Positions 31,701 through 44,247 of a stretch of DNA of 64,000 nt are shown here, piece by piece (within the stretch, counting starts at the first letter, position 1; every line of letters starts with the position of its first letter). Source of the DNA: Amoeboaphelidium occidentale (Eukaryota; Aphelidiomycota; Aphelidea); NCBI GenBank assembly GCA_023515795.1, contig JALGPX010000024.1:1-64000 (forward strand), given 5' to 3'. Below the pieces are notes generated by a model. The model saw only the letters and a list, made by a program, of their open reading frames with translations, was not told where the DNA came from and searched no databases. The translations under genes and the position numbers were made by a program.

Positions 31701-33278
31701 ATCAAACTGTTGTGTTTTCTGTTCGAAAGGAAGATCCTAGATTTATTGAGAAACCTCCACCAACTCTTGAAGAAGATTTTCCTATTGGAACACAAGGATT
31801 CTACATATTGGACGAAGATAAGAGCATGTATGGGCTTGCTTGCGAGGTGGTTGGTTACGCCCCTAGCAAAAAGGCTCTCAACTTGAAGATCACAGTTCCT
31901 CAGGAGGATCCAAGTAAGCAAGAAAAAATCAGAAACGTCATTAAGAATTCTAAAGATTCAGACAAGTATTATTCTGCGAGAACTGTTTGTGGAATGCTTA
32001 AGCTCAACCCTCTTGTATTTTCCCGTTTAACTGCATCAGTTTTTGTATTGTTTCCTATTGCTGGCGGTGATGTTATCGAGAGATTGAATTTGGGTCTTGG
32101 ATTAAAGTTTGACGGTAGAAACTTGAAAGTACTGGGAATGTCAAGGAAAACAGCACATACTGGGTGGGAATACAGTCAAGCGGCTGTTGATCTCATCAAA
32201 GATTATGTTACAAAATTTCCTTTTATAATTGATGCTATGAACAAGAAAGATCGTGAAGCATATTCATTAAGTGACCTTGGTTTCACTGTCGAGCAAGCAA
32301 CTGAAGAACTAGAGAAGGTGAAGATGTGGCTCAGACTTAAAGGCATTAAGAATTTGGAAAAGGTTATTTTAATATTCTGCTGGATTTAACTTTTAGATTG
32401 ACTTGAGTGTTGTGATGCTGCCTAAAGAACATTCTCTGCGTTTGGAGGAAGTCATTGAAGAAACTTCATTGCAGGAAACTAAGATTGAGACTCATAATTT
32501 AAATGGAATACCAGCTCAGTTAATTTTGACTCCTGATCAGGCGCAGTATCGTCTGTCAAGCGAATCAAGACAGAATTTTGAAATTGGCGACAGAGTGCTG
32601 TTTGTATCAAATGTGGGCTCAGTTACTTTTGGATCTGCTGGTTATGTAATTGGTGTCGAGAAACCACATATGAATATCGAGAGAGGTCGTATTAAACAGG
32701 ACCAGACTGTCGTTGTCAAAGATCATCTTTGGATCCATGTAGTTTTCGATAATGTTTTTGTCGGAGGAAGTGATTTAGATGGAAAATTGAAGAAGAGAAG
32801 AGGGCTTGTACTCAGTTCAGATGTTTTGTTGAATATTAGTGACCCTCAGCCTCCATTGAGAAGAAAGTTTGTACCTCAAGGAGCATTGGAAAAAACACTG
32901 AAGGAATTCAAGGCTGAGGCGGAGCATGCTCCTGGCTCAAGAGCTTCAAGCGCTAAAGGTAAATCGTATAACAGAAGGGTGTTTAAGGAGGATAACGGTG
33001 CGGCTGCTGCCTCTTCGAAAGAGAAAAATGTCTGGAACAAGAACGCAAACCAAAGAACATTGTTGAATGATTTAAAGAGTGACGTGCCGCTCAAAGTTCT
33101 AGCCAAGGCGCCTCCAAAGATCAAAAAAGCTAAACAGGAACCAAAACAAGAGAGACTGAATCCAAACCTTGACTGGAAAACCATGCTTGGAGTCAAGTCG
33201 GATTCAGATGGTGTCAATGAAGACAAAGACAAAGCTCAAATCGCGAATGATTTGAAAAAGATACTTAAAATTGGTTGA
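28781..33278 (+). CDS. XRN1: 5'-3' exoribonuclease 1 (Xrn1/Kem1)
   Basis: Two exons, 28781-32362 and 32397-33278, with a 34-nt intron, about 1487 residues as assembled (yeast 1528). It degrades decapped mRNA in the cytoplasm. N-terminus MGIPKFFRWISERYP and LDMNGIIHNCTH are the XRN signature; acidic catalytic residues lie in GEGEHKIMDF, LYGLDADLIML and VGNDFLPHLP. The central PAZ/Tudor-like, SH3-like and Xrn1 C-terminal regions continue (WGWFFPYHYAP, FPSLKTLKW). An acidic Asp/Glu linker is written twice around a 19-N gap at 30256-30274, probably by assembly; the true protein would be about 48 residues shorter. The second exon is a basic, disordered tail. Confidence 0.95.
30131..30399. repeat. 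125-bp duplicate around a 19-N gap inside Xrn1
   Basis: Bases 30131-30255 recur at 30275-30399 with a single T/G difference (Val to Gly). Ns fill 30256-30274. Copy plus gap is 144 bases, a multiple of three, so the reading frame survives and the artefact would pass unnoticed in a gene model. Confidence 0.95.
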
Positions 33279-33384
33279 ATAAACTACATTGTGCATTCAA
33301 TAGTAGGGTTCACGAGAAATCTTTCGATTGCATGAAAGGAATATGATCTATTTGTAGCCCATTGTTGTGTCTTGACAGAACTAT

Positions 33385-35380
33385 CTAGTCCAATGTAAGA
33401 TCAATAACATCGTCATCCGAGTAACCAATGCCATAATAATCATCATCATCATCATCGATCAAATTAATAACATTACTTGAATTGGCCGAACTATTGCGGG
33501 ATTTATGGTGTTTCGAATTGACTATCGCGCCATCTTCATCTTCATCACTATCAAAATCGTTTTCGTCCTCCTTGTTAATAGACCATGAGCCATCTTCTTC
33601 AATTATACAACTGTAATCATCAGGGCTGATATTACGCTTTGTGAATTCAGTGATGATTTCCGTGGTGTATTGACAAATACGAAGCCCGACAGTTACATTT
33701 GGTACACATGTCATAACAACTTTGCCATCTTCGCTTTCTTTTGCGTCGAATATCTCAACCATAGATCCGCCATCATAAATTGAAGAAAAGCAAACTGGAC
33801 ACTGAAAAGAATAATTGGTGTAGTTATAAAGAAGAAAACAGTACAAGTCAAAAGTGCTCAAATGATCACATAGTATGCCTCTTGCAGGTGTCTTGATATT
33901 CAAACAAACAAGGGGATCTTTCAGACCCAACACAGTTCTCTGAGCAGCAACTTCAGCATCTTTAGAAAAGTATTCACTTTTAACTGCCTCTGAACTTTGT
34001 ATCATCGCAGCGTTTCTCTTTAAAACTTCAACGACGCTCGCAGGAGGATACCGATAAACAAGACCAACTATAAACCAGAAATCTGAAGAATTGACACTGA
34101 AATTCAACCGTATTTTGTAGTCGATATTGATATCTGTTTTGCTTGGATTCAATAAATACGGAGTCATATCAATCGGGTTGCTGAACTTCATACCATTCAA
34201 CCTAGCCACAGGAACGTCCTTGAATTCAGAACTATTTATGGCATACTTGCATTCAAAAGGATATGAAGTAGGGAGTGCTCGATTAGGCTGTATTCTGTTT
34301 AGCTCATACTTCGATCCAGAAAACAACATTAACGAGTAGAAAGCCTCATGTCCTTCAACAGTAGGAGCGTCAGGATCTTCATGTTTAGTTAACCATTTCA
34401 TTGTTTTCCTGAGCTTTTCTAATCGAGTTCCGAAGAGACTAAAATTAATCTGCACGGCTGTTTGTCGATAGCCAACAATATGCATAGGCTGACATGCGAG
34501 TTCAATAAACTTGTGCGATAATGAACTACTGAACTTGAATTTTTCCGGTATACTTTTCTTCCATTCTTCTTCACTCGTGGTGGGAACATTAGCATTGACT
34601 CCGACATTATTAGTTTGTGCCGTAGAAGCAGCAGTTTTGTAAGGTTGAAATCGATTGATGCCAACATTTTGAGGCTGGACAGCGACACGAATTGGGGCAG
34701 CAGAGTTCGCAGCAGCAATAATATTAGGCTGTACACGATTTGCAACAGGAGCCGGCGGAATAACTCGAGTGTCTGGGGAAGGACGCGGTCTGTTCCGCAG
34801 ATATGACAACTCTAAAACTAAATCTCCTGTATTAATTCCAATTAATTGCATCGCCTGGTTAGCTCTTAAAATCCGTAAGTTTTTCATCCACAAGCAAAAC
34901 GTTACCCTTCTTCGCCCATATACTCGAAAGTAATACAATACTGCAGCATTCTGAATTCCAAGACTGAATTGGTCGAATACGCCGTCGTCAACATAAACTC
35001 AATAGAAGACTTCAACTGGTTTTTCAAGCCTACGCAGGTACAGCGCATTTTACGTAAAACATTCTTCAATGAATTAACAAGCAATCGATTCAGGTAAGAT
35101 CGCACACGCTTCAACCATTAATCCAGGCTAGGCACTCTTTAAATATTACCGTTAAATCCTGTCCAGTAGGGCGCACCAAAGTCGCAGTGTTAATCCTCCT
35201 TGCCTGGACCAGCGCCGCAGGAGTCTGTGGCACAAAAGGTCCAGTTGCAGATGGCGTCACATTCGAAGCAGTCGAAAGCCTGTTTAGATGGTTGGCATGC
35301 AATAACATCGTCGGGGAAACTGTGTCCGGTACTCCTCTTGCATTAGGATCGCTATATGGTCTGTTGTTCGGCGTAGTCAT
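33385..35380 (-). CDS. PIAS/Siz-type SUMO E3 ligase
   Basis: Three exons, 35150-35380, 34906-35108 and 33385-34864, introns of 41 nt each, 637 residues. It promotes SUMO transfer from Ubc9 to nuclear targets. The second exon carries a SAP-like DNA-binding segment (LLVNSLKNVLRKMRC, GLKNQLKSSIE). A PINIT domain follows (KWLTKHEDPD, EFKDVPVARLNG). The SP-RING near 460-515 has VCLNIKTPARG, C-x-H in LCDHLSTFDLY and QCPVC. The end has two SUMO-interaction motifs, VINLIDDDD and DVIDLTLD. The whole Siz/PIAS order is therefore present. The first exon (77 residues, disordered) is joined in phase 0 by a normal-sized intron. Divergent from the SLC12 gene (201 bases). Confidence 0.93.
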
Positions 35381-35581
35381 CCGTGAAAAAATAGTAAGCT
35401 AGATCGCTGATGTCGCAATGATTCGGGAAGATAGTCCTTCACGGTGTTCATTCAGCGCAAGAGTATGAGCCAAGTTTTTTGACCGCAATTTTTACCTTAC
35501 GATTCCGCGCTGTTTCAATTTACATATTGCATAGTTTCGCGGTTATTTTGACTTCCAGTTTTTTGCTGCTGTTCTTTAACG

Positions 35582-38500
35582 ATGGCGGATAAAGAACATC
35601 AATTTGATAGCCAAAAGAGTAAGGGAAAAGCAAAGAAAAGATCATCTTATAATCCTGAAAAACTATCAAAGGGTGCAAGTTCATTGCTGGCCTTATTTTC
35701 TCCATCGCAGCAAGTAGGATCGCCGTTTCAGCAAAGGTTGTCTGAAGATGGTATTCCTCTGGAAGATTCTATCGCTTATAGCGATGTCAGCAAAGAAGAC
35801 AAACATACTCCAGATATCAACTTAATGCCTGCAACTTTAGAAAGGCAGTTAACAGGGAATGATACCGCGGGAGGTCATAAAGCAAGTAAATCTGTTCAGC
35901 AGAGAAAAATCAGTTATCGAAGCAGTTCAGATTCTGCAAAAGAAGAATATGATTACAGTAGTCCTAAGAGTGCCCAAATGAGTTCTGATAATGGAGACAA
36001 GAAACGGCAAGGATTGCACACGGGCCAGAAGGTCGATGAGGACGATTTGATGATTGACGAAGGCGATTATATTTCTGTCAAACTACCCGACGCAGCACGT
36101 TCAAACTTGTCCCTTTACGAGGCTGATGGTTCTTATCGTCATGCTACTGCTACATATCTTTCTAGTTATTCATGGGATCCATCTCGATTATTGGAGTCTG
36201 AAACAAACTATCAAAAAGCTTTAACACACCCTCCAACAGTAATTTCGGCATGAATAAGACTAATTTTTTAGATTCCTAAAATGGGAACCCTACGTGGTGT
36301 TTTTCTACCTTGCTTACAAAATATTATTGGGATCATATTGTTCGTCAGAATGCCTTGGATAATTGGTGTTGCTGGAATCGGTTTGACTCTTGTTATATTA
36401 TTAATGGGAATATCTTGTACGTTGTTAACAACAATGTCAATGTCAGCTATTGCAACTAATGGCATGGTTGCTGCGGGAGGTGCTTATTACATGATCTCCA
36501 GATCGTTAGGCAAAGAACTCGGAGTCAGTGTTGGCCTCCTGTTCTTTTTATCGACCTCAGTTTCTATTGCTGTCTATATGGTGGGAGCTGTTGAAATATT
36601 GGTTGATTATATTTCAAGAGATATCGGTTCTTTTATCATATCACGTGTGAACCAAACACGTTTCTTTGGCACACTTCTGTTGATGCTTTTAACTATTGCA
36701 TCCCTTTTTGGTATGCGTTTTAGTGGTAGAGCATCTATGTTTTTCTTAACTGGGCTAATTGTATCCATGGTTGCAATTTACGTTGGTATATTTAGTAGTA
36801 ATCGTCCTAGTGTGCCTACTGAGGTTATCGTTGGGTTTCCTGGCGATTTCAATGAGAATTTTGGGCCTGGTTTTCGTAAAGAAGATATGAATGGAAATGT
36901 TGCAGATGTCGATTTCTTCAAGCTGTTTGCAATATTTTTCCCGAGTGTTACGGGCATCATGTCTGGAAGCAATCGGAGTGGGAGCTTGAAAGAACCAGGA
37001 GTCAGCATACCAAAGGGAACATTTGCTGCAATTGGAACTACAGGGATTCTTTATTTTCTTTTTATCATGTTGATGGGAACTGTTTGTACTGGCGAATTTC
37101 TGAGAACTAGATTGAGCCCTTACGGTCTTCCAGTAGCAGTCGTTTCTTGGCCAGACGGCTTAGTCACACTGATAGGATGCTTATTGACATGTATCGGAGC
37201 CGGGCTACAATGCTTGGCCGGAGCATCCAGAGTCATGCAGTCTATCGCAAGAGACGATGTGATTCCTTGGCTTTCGTTTTTCAAAGTAACACATAAAGGA
37301 GAGCCACGTAGAGCATTAATTCTTACGTTCTTTATCGCGGAGGCAATAATATTGATAGGCAATTTGGATATTGTAGCTCTTGTTTCAACAGCATTCTTTT
37401 TGGTGTGTTACGCCTCTATTAATTTTTCAACGGCTCTTCTTTCCATCTTGAAATATCCTCATTGGAGACCCTCATGGAAATACTATCACTGGTCCTTATC
37501 TTTATTGGGTATGATACTTTGTGTGACTTATATGTTTTTTATCAATTGGATTGCTGCACTGCTTTCATTGATTGCTGTTGCAGCATTGTACAAGTATGTT
37601 GAATACACTGGGGCTCAAGTAGAATGGGGAAATGGGATGTACGCTCTAAATCTTCATGTAGCTCAGAAAAACTTGCTGATATTAGAGAAAACAAGAAACT
37701 CCAGTGCTCGTAATTGGAGGCCTCAAATCATGTGCTTTTTAGATTTAGACGAGAACCAACTCCCTCGAAATCCAGAGCTGCTTTCTTTTACCTCTCAGTT
37801 AAGAAAAGCTGGTGGCCTTTCAGTAATTACTTCAGTGGTTGTAGGAGACCTTGTCGAAAAAGCTGTATCTAAAGAAATTACTGAAATTTATGACACATTA
37901 GTATTGCTTATGAGGGAACAAAAGATTGAGGGCTTTCCTCAGGTTTTAGTAAGTAAAGATCCTGTTGAAGGCCGTTTAAATGCTCTACAAACTGTCGGAA
38001 TCGGCGTTCTTAGACCTAATACTGTGTTGATGTCCTACCCATCAAACTGGTCCAGTTACTCCAGGAAGGATCGAGATGGTTACGTTCAAGTATTGAAATC
38101 AATGATAGCATGCGAATATGTGGTTTTACTACTTAAATCAGATAACAAACTCTTTCCCTTTCCATCAAACTCGCAGGCACCGATGGGAGAGGAGGATAAA
38201 ATTGATGTTTACTGGATTATGCATGACGGAGGGATTCTGACATTGATCCCTTACTTGATGAGGAAGCATCGAATCTGGCGACGAGCCAAACTGCGGATAT
38301 TCTGCGTTGCTCAAATGAAAGACAACAGTATTCAAATGAAGGCTGATTTGGAAGCATTGCTTAAGAGATTTCGGATAGAGGCGGAAGCAAGAGTGGTTGA
38401 GATTCAAGACTATGATATAAGCGAATTTGCATATGAAAAGACAATAAGGATGCAGAAAAGAAACGAAATGCTTCAAAATATGAACCTACTGAACTCACAA

Positions 38501-38819
38501 AATGAGGTTATTTTAGTTTTGCGCATTTTTTAACCTTTAGTTGCTAATTGTGCCTTCAAATCTCAAAGACGACTCAAATTACAAAAGAAGGCCTGACTTG
38601 AAACGTAAAGCAGAATTTATGAACACCTCAGTCAAGCTAAACCAATTATTCAAACAGCATTCACTTGACGCGCAATTAATTCTCTGTAACTTGCCTGCTC
38701 CGTCGAGGAAACAAACTTCTAGTGATTATTTGGAGTATCTCGATGTGCTGACAGCAGAATTACCCCGCGTGGTGTTGATAAAAGGAAGCGGCATGGAAGT
38801 GATAACAACACTGGTTTGA
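35582..38819 (+). CDS. SLC12-family cation-chloride cotransporter
   Basis: Three exons, 35582-36238, 36272-38506 and 38541-38819, introns 33 and 34 nt, 1056 residues. It should carry K+ (or Na+/K+) with Cl- across the plasma or vacuolar membrane; yeast Vhc1 is the vacuolar relative. The Ser-rich cytosolic N-terminus (219 residues) leads through the first junction into MGTLRGVFLPCLQNIIGIILFVRMPWI, twelve membrane spans with FFPSVTGIMSGSNRSG, and the large C-terminal domain. The last exon restores SLDAQLILCNLPAP and YLDVLTAELPRVVLIKG, the conserved SLC12 end. KCC-like rather than NKCC-like is my inference from length and the NIIGIILF region. Confidence 0.94.
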
Positions 38820-38865
38820 TTCTATTAAAGAAAACCTTAATACACATACAAAATAGACGCATAAC

Positions 38866-39360
38866 TCACGGTTTGTCTACTTGAATTGAGGTTTCACTTG
38901 GACCTCGGCCTAAATCCCGCGAAGTATCAGGTATGCTTATCTTGATATCCTCCATGTTTCCTCCACCGGCTGCTAAAACCATCTTTTGGAATCTTGATAT
39001 ATCCAACGAATGCTCCGACCTTCCAAGTTCGTTTCTAGAAAGATTCATTCGTTTTGGTATAGAGCTGGGAACTGATGGAGGACGCTCAGCAGAGCTCATC
39101 GAACCAGAGCGTGATTTAGATACAGGAGAAATCTGAAGCGTTCGAGTTTCTGCACTAGGGTTACTCATTAGATCATGATGTGAAGACATCCGCCTGACAT
39201 CCTCTATTGTTGCGACAATTTCGACTTTATGAGGTGTTTCATCCTGCACAACCTTAATTGTAGGCCTTCTTCGTCCCCATCTCATGACGCACATCGCAAC
39301 TCCCAACGATAATAAACTCAAGCTACTGGAAAACGCCACTACTTCCATGTAACCTATCAT
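38866..39360 (-). CDS. Single-span membrane protein, unrecognised
   Basis: 164 residues. A hydrophobic segment at about residues 5-27 (VVAFSSSLSLLSLGVAMCVM) is followed by WGRRRP, a strong stop-transfer/inside-positive signal, so the remaining 135 residues are probably cytosolic. They are Ser/Arg/Pro-rich and disordered, with possible phosphorylation sites (RRMSS, SRSGS). No family recognised. Convergent with the SLC12 gene, 46 bases between stops. Confidence 0.6.
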   Translation of the reverse strand: MIGYMEVVAFSSSLSLLSLGVAMCVMRWGRRRPTIKVVQDETPHKVEIVATIEDVRRMSSHHDLMSNPSAETRTLQISPVSKSRSGSMSSAERPPSVPSSIPKRMNLSRNELGRSEHSLDISRFQKMVLAAGGGNMEDIKISIPDTSRDLGRGPSETSIQVDKP

Positions 39361-39492
39361 CGAAAAGGTTCACTCTCTAAAAATAGCACTTTCAATCTTT
39401 GTCACCGAAAAGATCTGAAAAACAAAGCAAGCTTGAATAGCCTCTCTTACAAAGACTTCTATTTAACACTAAGCCAACATCATAGCATTATC

Positions 39493-41025
39493 TCATAGAG
39501 CATTTGCTGACTTTGACACTTCTGGTTCTTTCACAACTTCTTGCTTGATATTTCCGGTATCTTGCATTGGCTCATCTACTGCACTATTTTGTCCAACCTT
39601 TTCAGTTTGTTGATCTTCTTGATCTTCCTGCATTTCTTTAGAGTCAAGGGCATTAATTGATGCAGATTTTTGTGGATCATTCTTTCCGCTGCTCTTCTTT
39701 TCAAAATCGAAATGATAGAACTTCCTTTCCATAAGATCCAAGTCTTTTGCGATTTCACCATTTTCTCCACCAGGAAGTCTGCTATAGTCCCGTTTTCCTG
39801 ATCGTTTTTTGACTCTCAAGGGATTTTCTTCTAATAGCAATTCCTCTAGTTCGTGTGTTGCATCAAAATTTGCTCTTTTCGACTATCAAATTAGAACTTT
39901 AAAAAAGATTCTAATTTACATCTGGTTTAAATGGAGGCGGGTATGTCTTATTGCGTAAAGAGGCCCAGTCTATGACACGGCCGTTAATTTCATTTGAGAA
40001 GAATGGATGCTCTTTGAAAGATTTTAGATTTTGCTCCCCACATCCTAGCCTTTTTGTTATGTCTCGCTCTAGAAGCTAAAAATTATTATTCTCTATCCCT
40101 CCTGATAAAAGCTTACGCCTTTGATAACATCCAAACATTCCTTGCTGATTGATGACTCTGGAAAGTTAGGAAATACTAGATTATCGTGAAGAATTGAGGC
40201 AGTTAATGCTTCATTAGTTTTTCCTCTGAAAGGTCTTTTGCCGAAAAGCAGCTCAAAAGCCAAGATGCCTAATGACCACCAATCTGGAGTATCATAGTAT
40301 CCTTTCTTTTGCAAAACTTCCGGTGCCATATAAGCCATACTTCCGGCAACCGATTTCAGATGTTGATTTGGTTGATACTTGACAGCAATGTTGAAGTCTG
40401 TCAAGTGTGCGTGGCCAGCATCATCTAGCAATACATTGTCAGGTTTCAGATCTCTACAATACGTAAATCGGTAGTGAGTATAAGTTCTTACCTGTGAACA
40501 ATTCGCTTTGAATGCAAGTATTCAAGTGACAATGCAATCTCTGCTATATAAAATCTAACTACATCCTCCGCTAGAGGTCCGTTCCTCTCCAGATGAAAAC
40601 GCACGTCTCCACCAAGCATCAGATCAAGAACCATGAACAAGTTCTCGTCATCCTAAAAGATGACCTCTAAAAGAAGGTTAAAATTACTTGGAAAGCATAT
40701 CTAAGATTGACTATGAGGGGGAAATCAATCTCTTCTAGTAATCGCCTCTCTTGTATCACATTGTTCACTGCCTTCATCTTGATACACTTGAACTTGTTGA
40801 TATACTTCAAAGCATACATCTTCTTATCATTTTTCTTCTGTACGATCCGCACCTACATCAAATCAGAATAAGGATGCAATGCTTATGATACTTTTCCAAA
40901 TGCCCCCTTTCCAATAGATCGCAACAGTTCGAAATGTCTCAGATCGACTAGACAATGAATACTATATTCAAATGATCACCTTCTCCATCAAAGTCGATGG
41001 GTTCTCCACAGCAGAAATTGCCCAT
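39493..41025 (-). CDS. STK32/YANK-family AGC kinase
   Basis: Seven exons, 40980-41025, 40892-40947, 40688-40852, 40492-40652, 40117-40453, 39920-40075 and 39493-39882, introns 32-41 nt, 436 residues. MGNFCCGEP at the start offers a Gly for myristoylation and two Cys for palmitoylation, so it is probably membrane-bound. Kinase: SIGKGAFGKV, YALKY, HRDLKPDN, and TDFN instead of DFG, a family trait of STK32. YMAPEVL and WWSLGILAFELL follow. The exit FKPDSKRANFDATHELEELLLEENPL closely matches the STK32 C-terminal signature. The acidic Gln-rich tail is unique. Substrates are unknown. All six joins keep frame and family alignment. Confidence 0.93.
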
Positions 41026-41166
41026 GAAAGTGGCTTTAAGGTGAAAGTGGAAGAATCTAACTTGAGAAATCAGTTCATGTTCCTTGACAACCATACTTTA
41101 CAAGATCCATCATCGCGAAACCGGCTCATAGAACAACAGCAATACACACGCAATTAGTAAGTTTAT

Positions 41167-42914
41167 TCAAAGAGGCATGGTTGCGTGCTTTTTCTTTGGA
41201 TTTTCCAATTGCTTTGTCTTCAATAGTTTCAAATCTTGAATAATTCTAGCTCTAGTTTCAGACGGTTCAATAATGTCATCTATGAAACCTCTTTGAGCTG
41301 CTGGCAAAGGATTTGCGAAACGCTCTACATATTCTGCTTCAGCTTTGCTTCTGTCCTTTTCTTTCCTAAAAATAATCTCCACAGCACCTTTTGCTCCCAT
41401 CACCGCAACTTCACCTGTTGGCCACGCATACTAAAATTTAATAAAAAGAATATAAATCTTACGTTCAAGTCACCTCGTAAGTGCTTGCTGCTCATCACAT
41501 CATAAGCACCGCCGTAAGCTTTACGAGTAATGATTGTGATTTTTGGAACAGTTGCTTCGGCATAAGCAAACAAGAGTTTAGCCCCGTGGCGAATAATACC
41601 ATTATGTTCTTGAGCAACTCCAGGTAAGAAACCAGGAACGTCAACCAAAGTCACCAAAGGAATGTTGAAAGCATCACAGAATCTGACAAATCTAGCAGCT
41701 TTGACAGATGAATCAATATCAAGGACACCAGATGAAACAGCTGGTTGATTACCGACAATACCGACAGTCTTTCCGTCAAATCTTCCCAAGCCGATAACAA
41801 TGTTCTTTGCGTAATCTCCCATGATTTCGAAGAAGTTCTTGTCATCAACCATTCTGTGAATAATGTCTTTCATGTCATACGCCTTTGTGGAGTCAGTAGG
41901 AACAATATAATTCAGAAACTCGTCTCTGCGCTCTGGATCATCATCAGTGTATCTCACAGGAGGTTGCTCTCGATTAGACAAAGGTAGAAAGTCAAAAAAC
42001 TCTCTCAATTTAGCAATTGCTTCAACATCATTGTCAAAAGCACAATGAGCTACACCAGATTTAGCAGTGTGAACAGATGCACCTCCAAGCTGCTCTTGTG
42101 TGACTGTTTCTCTTGTAACAGCCTTAACAACATCAGGACCTGTAACAAACAAATAACTGCTGTCCCTCACCATGAACACATAATCTGTCAAGGCTGGAGA
42201 ATACACAGCACCCTTCATTATTAAATTGAGAAAATCTCTTGAAACATACCCCGGCACATGGACCCATGATCATGGATATCTGAGGAACAACTCCAGATGC
42301 CAAGACATTCTTTTGGAATATATCAGCATAGCCAGCTAAAGAGTCGACTCCCTCCTGAATACGGGCACCTCCAGAATCATTCAAACCAATAACGGGCGCA
42401 CCAACCATAACAGCTTTATCCATAATCTTACAAATCTTTTGCGCATGCATTTTGCTTAGAGAACCACCATACACAGTGAAATCCTCTACAAATCGAAATG
42501 ATCAGCTGCAACTTAAAGGAGCCTTACGACTGAATACAAAGCAAAGTCTTCCATTAATACGTCCGTGCCCGGTAACTACACCGTCGCCAGTAATCCTGTT
42601 CTTCTCCATGCCGAAATTGTTACAATCATGCTCTTATGATTAACCAAGACATTAATTTAAATGTACCAACAAAAGCGTCGTATTCCTTGAAAGAACCTTC
42701 ATCCAACAATAAACTCAATCGCTCTCTGGCTGTTAACTTTCCCTTGGAGTGTTGAGCGTTAATTCTGTCTTCACCACCTCCGATCAGTGAAGCTATTCTC
42801 TTGTCCCTTATTTTCTACGTTACGAGAGGGTTTGATAAGCTTCGGAATGTTCTAATTTACCTGAACGGAGGTAGAATAGGAATGTCTGAAGAGTCTCTGT
42901 AGAAATCTGGCCAT
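41167..42914 (-). CDS. PCCB: Propionyl-CoA carboxylase beta subunit
   Basis: Six exons, 42861-42914, 42667-42814, 42528-42632, 42250-42485, 41463-42212 and 41167-41430, introns 32-46 nt, 518 residues. With PCCA it makes methylmalonyl-CoA from propionyl-CoA in mitochondria; the beta subunit is the carboxyltransferase. Seen: presequence [96 protein letters not shown] and [20 protein letters not shown], then AVEIIFRKE. These match PCCB rather than methylcrotonyl-CoA or acetyl-CoA carboxylases, notably in the oxyanion loops and length (human 539). Divergent from the golgin with 55 bases between. Confidence 0.95.
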
Positions 42915-42969
42915 TCTTGTTCTGTTTTCAGATCAACCGTTGTTTTCCGAAGAAATTCTGGGAAAAGCG

Positions 42970-44247
42970 ATGCTTAACAATATCCTGAGTAAATACAAAG
43001 AATTTGAAGAGTCAATAGAAAAGAATTTGAAGAAGGATGAAGTGACGAATGCTGCGGAGGCATCGGCGGAAGCTAAAACTGAGCTTAATTCTAAAGAAGA
43101 AGTTAATGTTGCTGCGCCTGTTCCAACTGTGGCTAAAGCTGACTCTGACAAGAATATCGAACCTGTGCCTGTCGTAGAAAAGAAAGATACAGGAACCGAT
43201 GCCCCTGTGACGGCTGAGCAGACAGAAAAGTCTGAAGAGCGCGCAAATAGTCCGAACTTGTCCCAATTGGAGGAGGAACTTAAGGAACTGCGGTTATTTA
43301 AACAGGAAAAGCTTACAAAGTTTAAATTGCTCTTTCAGAAAAATACAAAAGTTACTAATGAATTGAAGGACGAACTTGAAACTGCTAAATTACACTTGAA
43401 AGAGAAGGAGCGAGAGGTGGAAATACTGCGTAACGAGTGTTCTGATTTAAAAGCGAAATTCTCATCTCTGGATTCTGAGTATCGACAAAGTATGCTTCGT
43501 ATTGTCCAATTAGAAAGGGTGCTTGAAGAAAAGGAGCAATCGTTAACTCATCTGAGACAGCAACTTCAAGATTTACAGCGTATCAGTAAAGTTACAAAGA
43601 GCACAAAAGACGCCGCAGTAAATACTGACAATACATTGAAAGGTTCTGATGTCGAATTGAAATCTCCTGAAAGTATTAAAAGTATGGAATTAGCCCGTAT
43701 TGATCATCATGACGTTTTACCTTCTTTGCACATCAAGACGAATGATGTTGATATTCCTGCACCAATACAAACTTTTGATTTGAACAAAGCATCAGAAGAG
43801 ATTATTCCTACTATGCCATCACCTCAGGCTTTATCTTATACATACTCAAATGCAGGCAATTCTACACCACGCGATTCTATTGCGTTATCTTCTCTGAGGG
43901 AACAGGAATTGTTACAACAAATCCGGTTGCTTCAAGATCAATTATCAGACACACAGTCTACACTTACTCTTTTGCAACAGCAACAGATTGTGCTTAAAGA
44001 AGAATTGCGACGAATGGATGATTTACAAAAGTCTAAAGAAACGATAGACTATGAATACCTGCGCAGAATTATTTATCGGGTAGTGGTTAATGGCGCTTCA
44101 AATGAGCTTATCATGGTCTTGAAAGAAATGCTAAAGTTCAATGATCAAGAGTTTGAAACGATGTCACGAAGCGTTAATGGCAGAGGCTTTGGTTTTGGTG
44201 GTGGCAGTTCAGCATCCGGCGGCGGATTCCAAGGATTTCTTTTTTAA
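42970..44247 (+). CDS. GRIP-domain golgin-like coiled-coil protein
   Basis: 425 residues from the first ATG (MLNNILSKYKEFEES); upstream the frame is open from a TTG only. Long coiled coils run from about 95 to 210 and 310 to 360 (LEEELKELRLFKQEKL, LREQELLQQIRLLQDQL). Near 360-400, DYEYLRRIIYRVVVNGASNELIMVLKEML resembles the GRIP domain that binds Arl1 at the trans-Golgi; the key Tyr and hydrophobic spacing fit. A Gly/Phe-rich tail (GRGFGFGGGSS) is unusual. Likely a Golgi tether. It sits between the two propionyl-CoA carboxylase genes. Confidence 0.82.
   Translation: MLNNILSKYKEFEESIEKNLKKDEVTNAAEASAEAKTELNSKEEVNVAAPVPTVAKADSDKNIEPVPVVEKKDTGTDAPVTAEQTEKSEERANSPNLSQLEEELKELRLFKQEKLTKFKLLFQKNTKVTNELKDELETAKLHLKEKEREVEILRNECSDLKAKFSSLDSEYRQSMLRIVQLERVLEEKEQSLTHLRQQLQDLQRISKVTKSTKDAAVNTDNTLKGSDVELKSPESIKSMELARIDHHDVLPSLHIKTNDVDIPAPIQTFDLNKASEEIIPTMPSPQALSYTYSNAGNSTPRDSIALSSLREQELLQQIRLLQDQLSDTQSTLTLLQQQQIVLKEELRRMDDLQKSKETIDYEYLRRIIYRVVVNGASNELIMVLKEMLKFNDQEFETMSRSVNGRGFGFGGGSSASGGGFQGFLF

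Noticed and set aside
41200-43000. PCCB as acetyl-CoA or methylcrotonyl-CoA carboxylase
   Set aside because: Length, presequence, motif wording and the neighbouring PCCA-type alpha subunit with PCC-type middle domain favour propionyl-CoA carboxylase.
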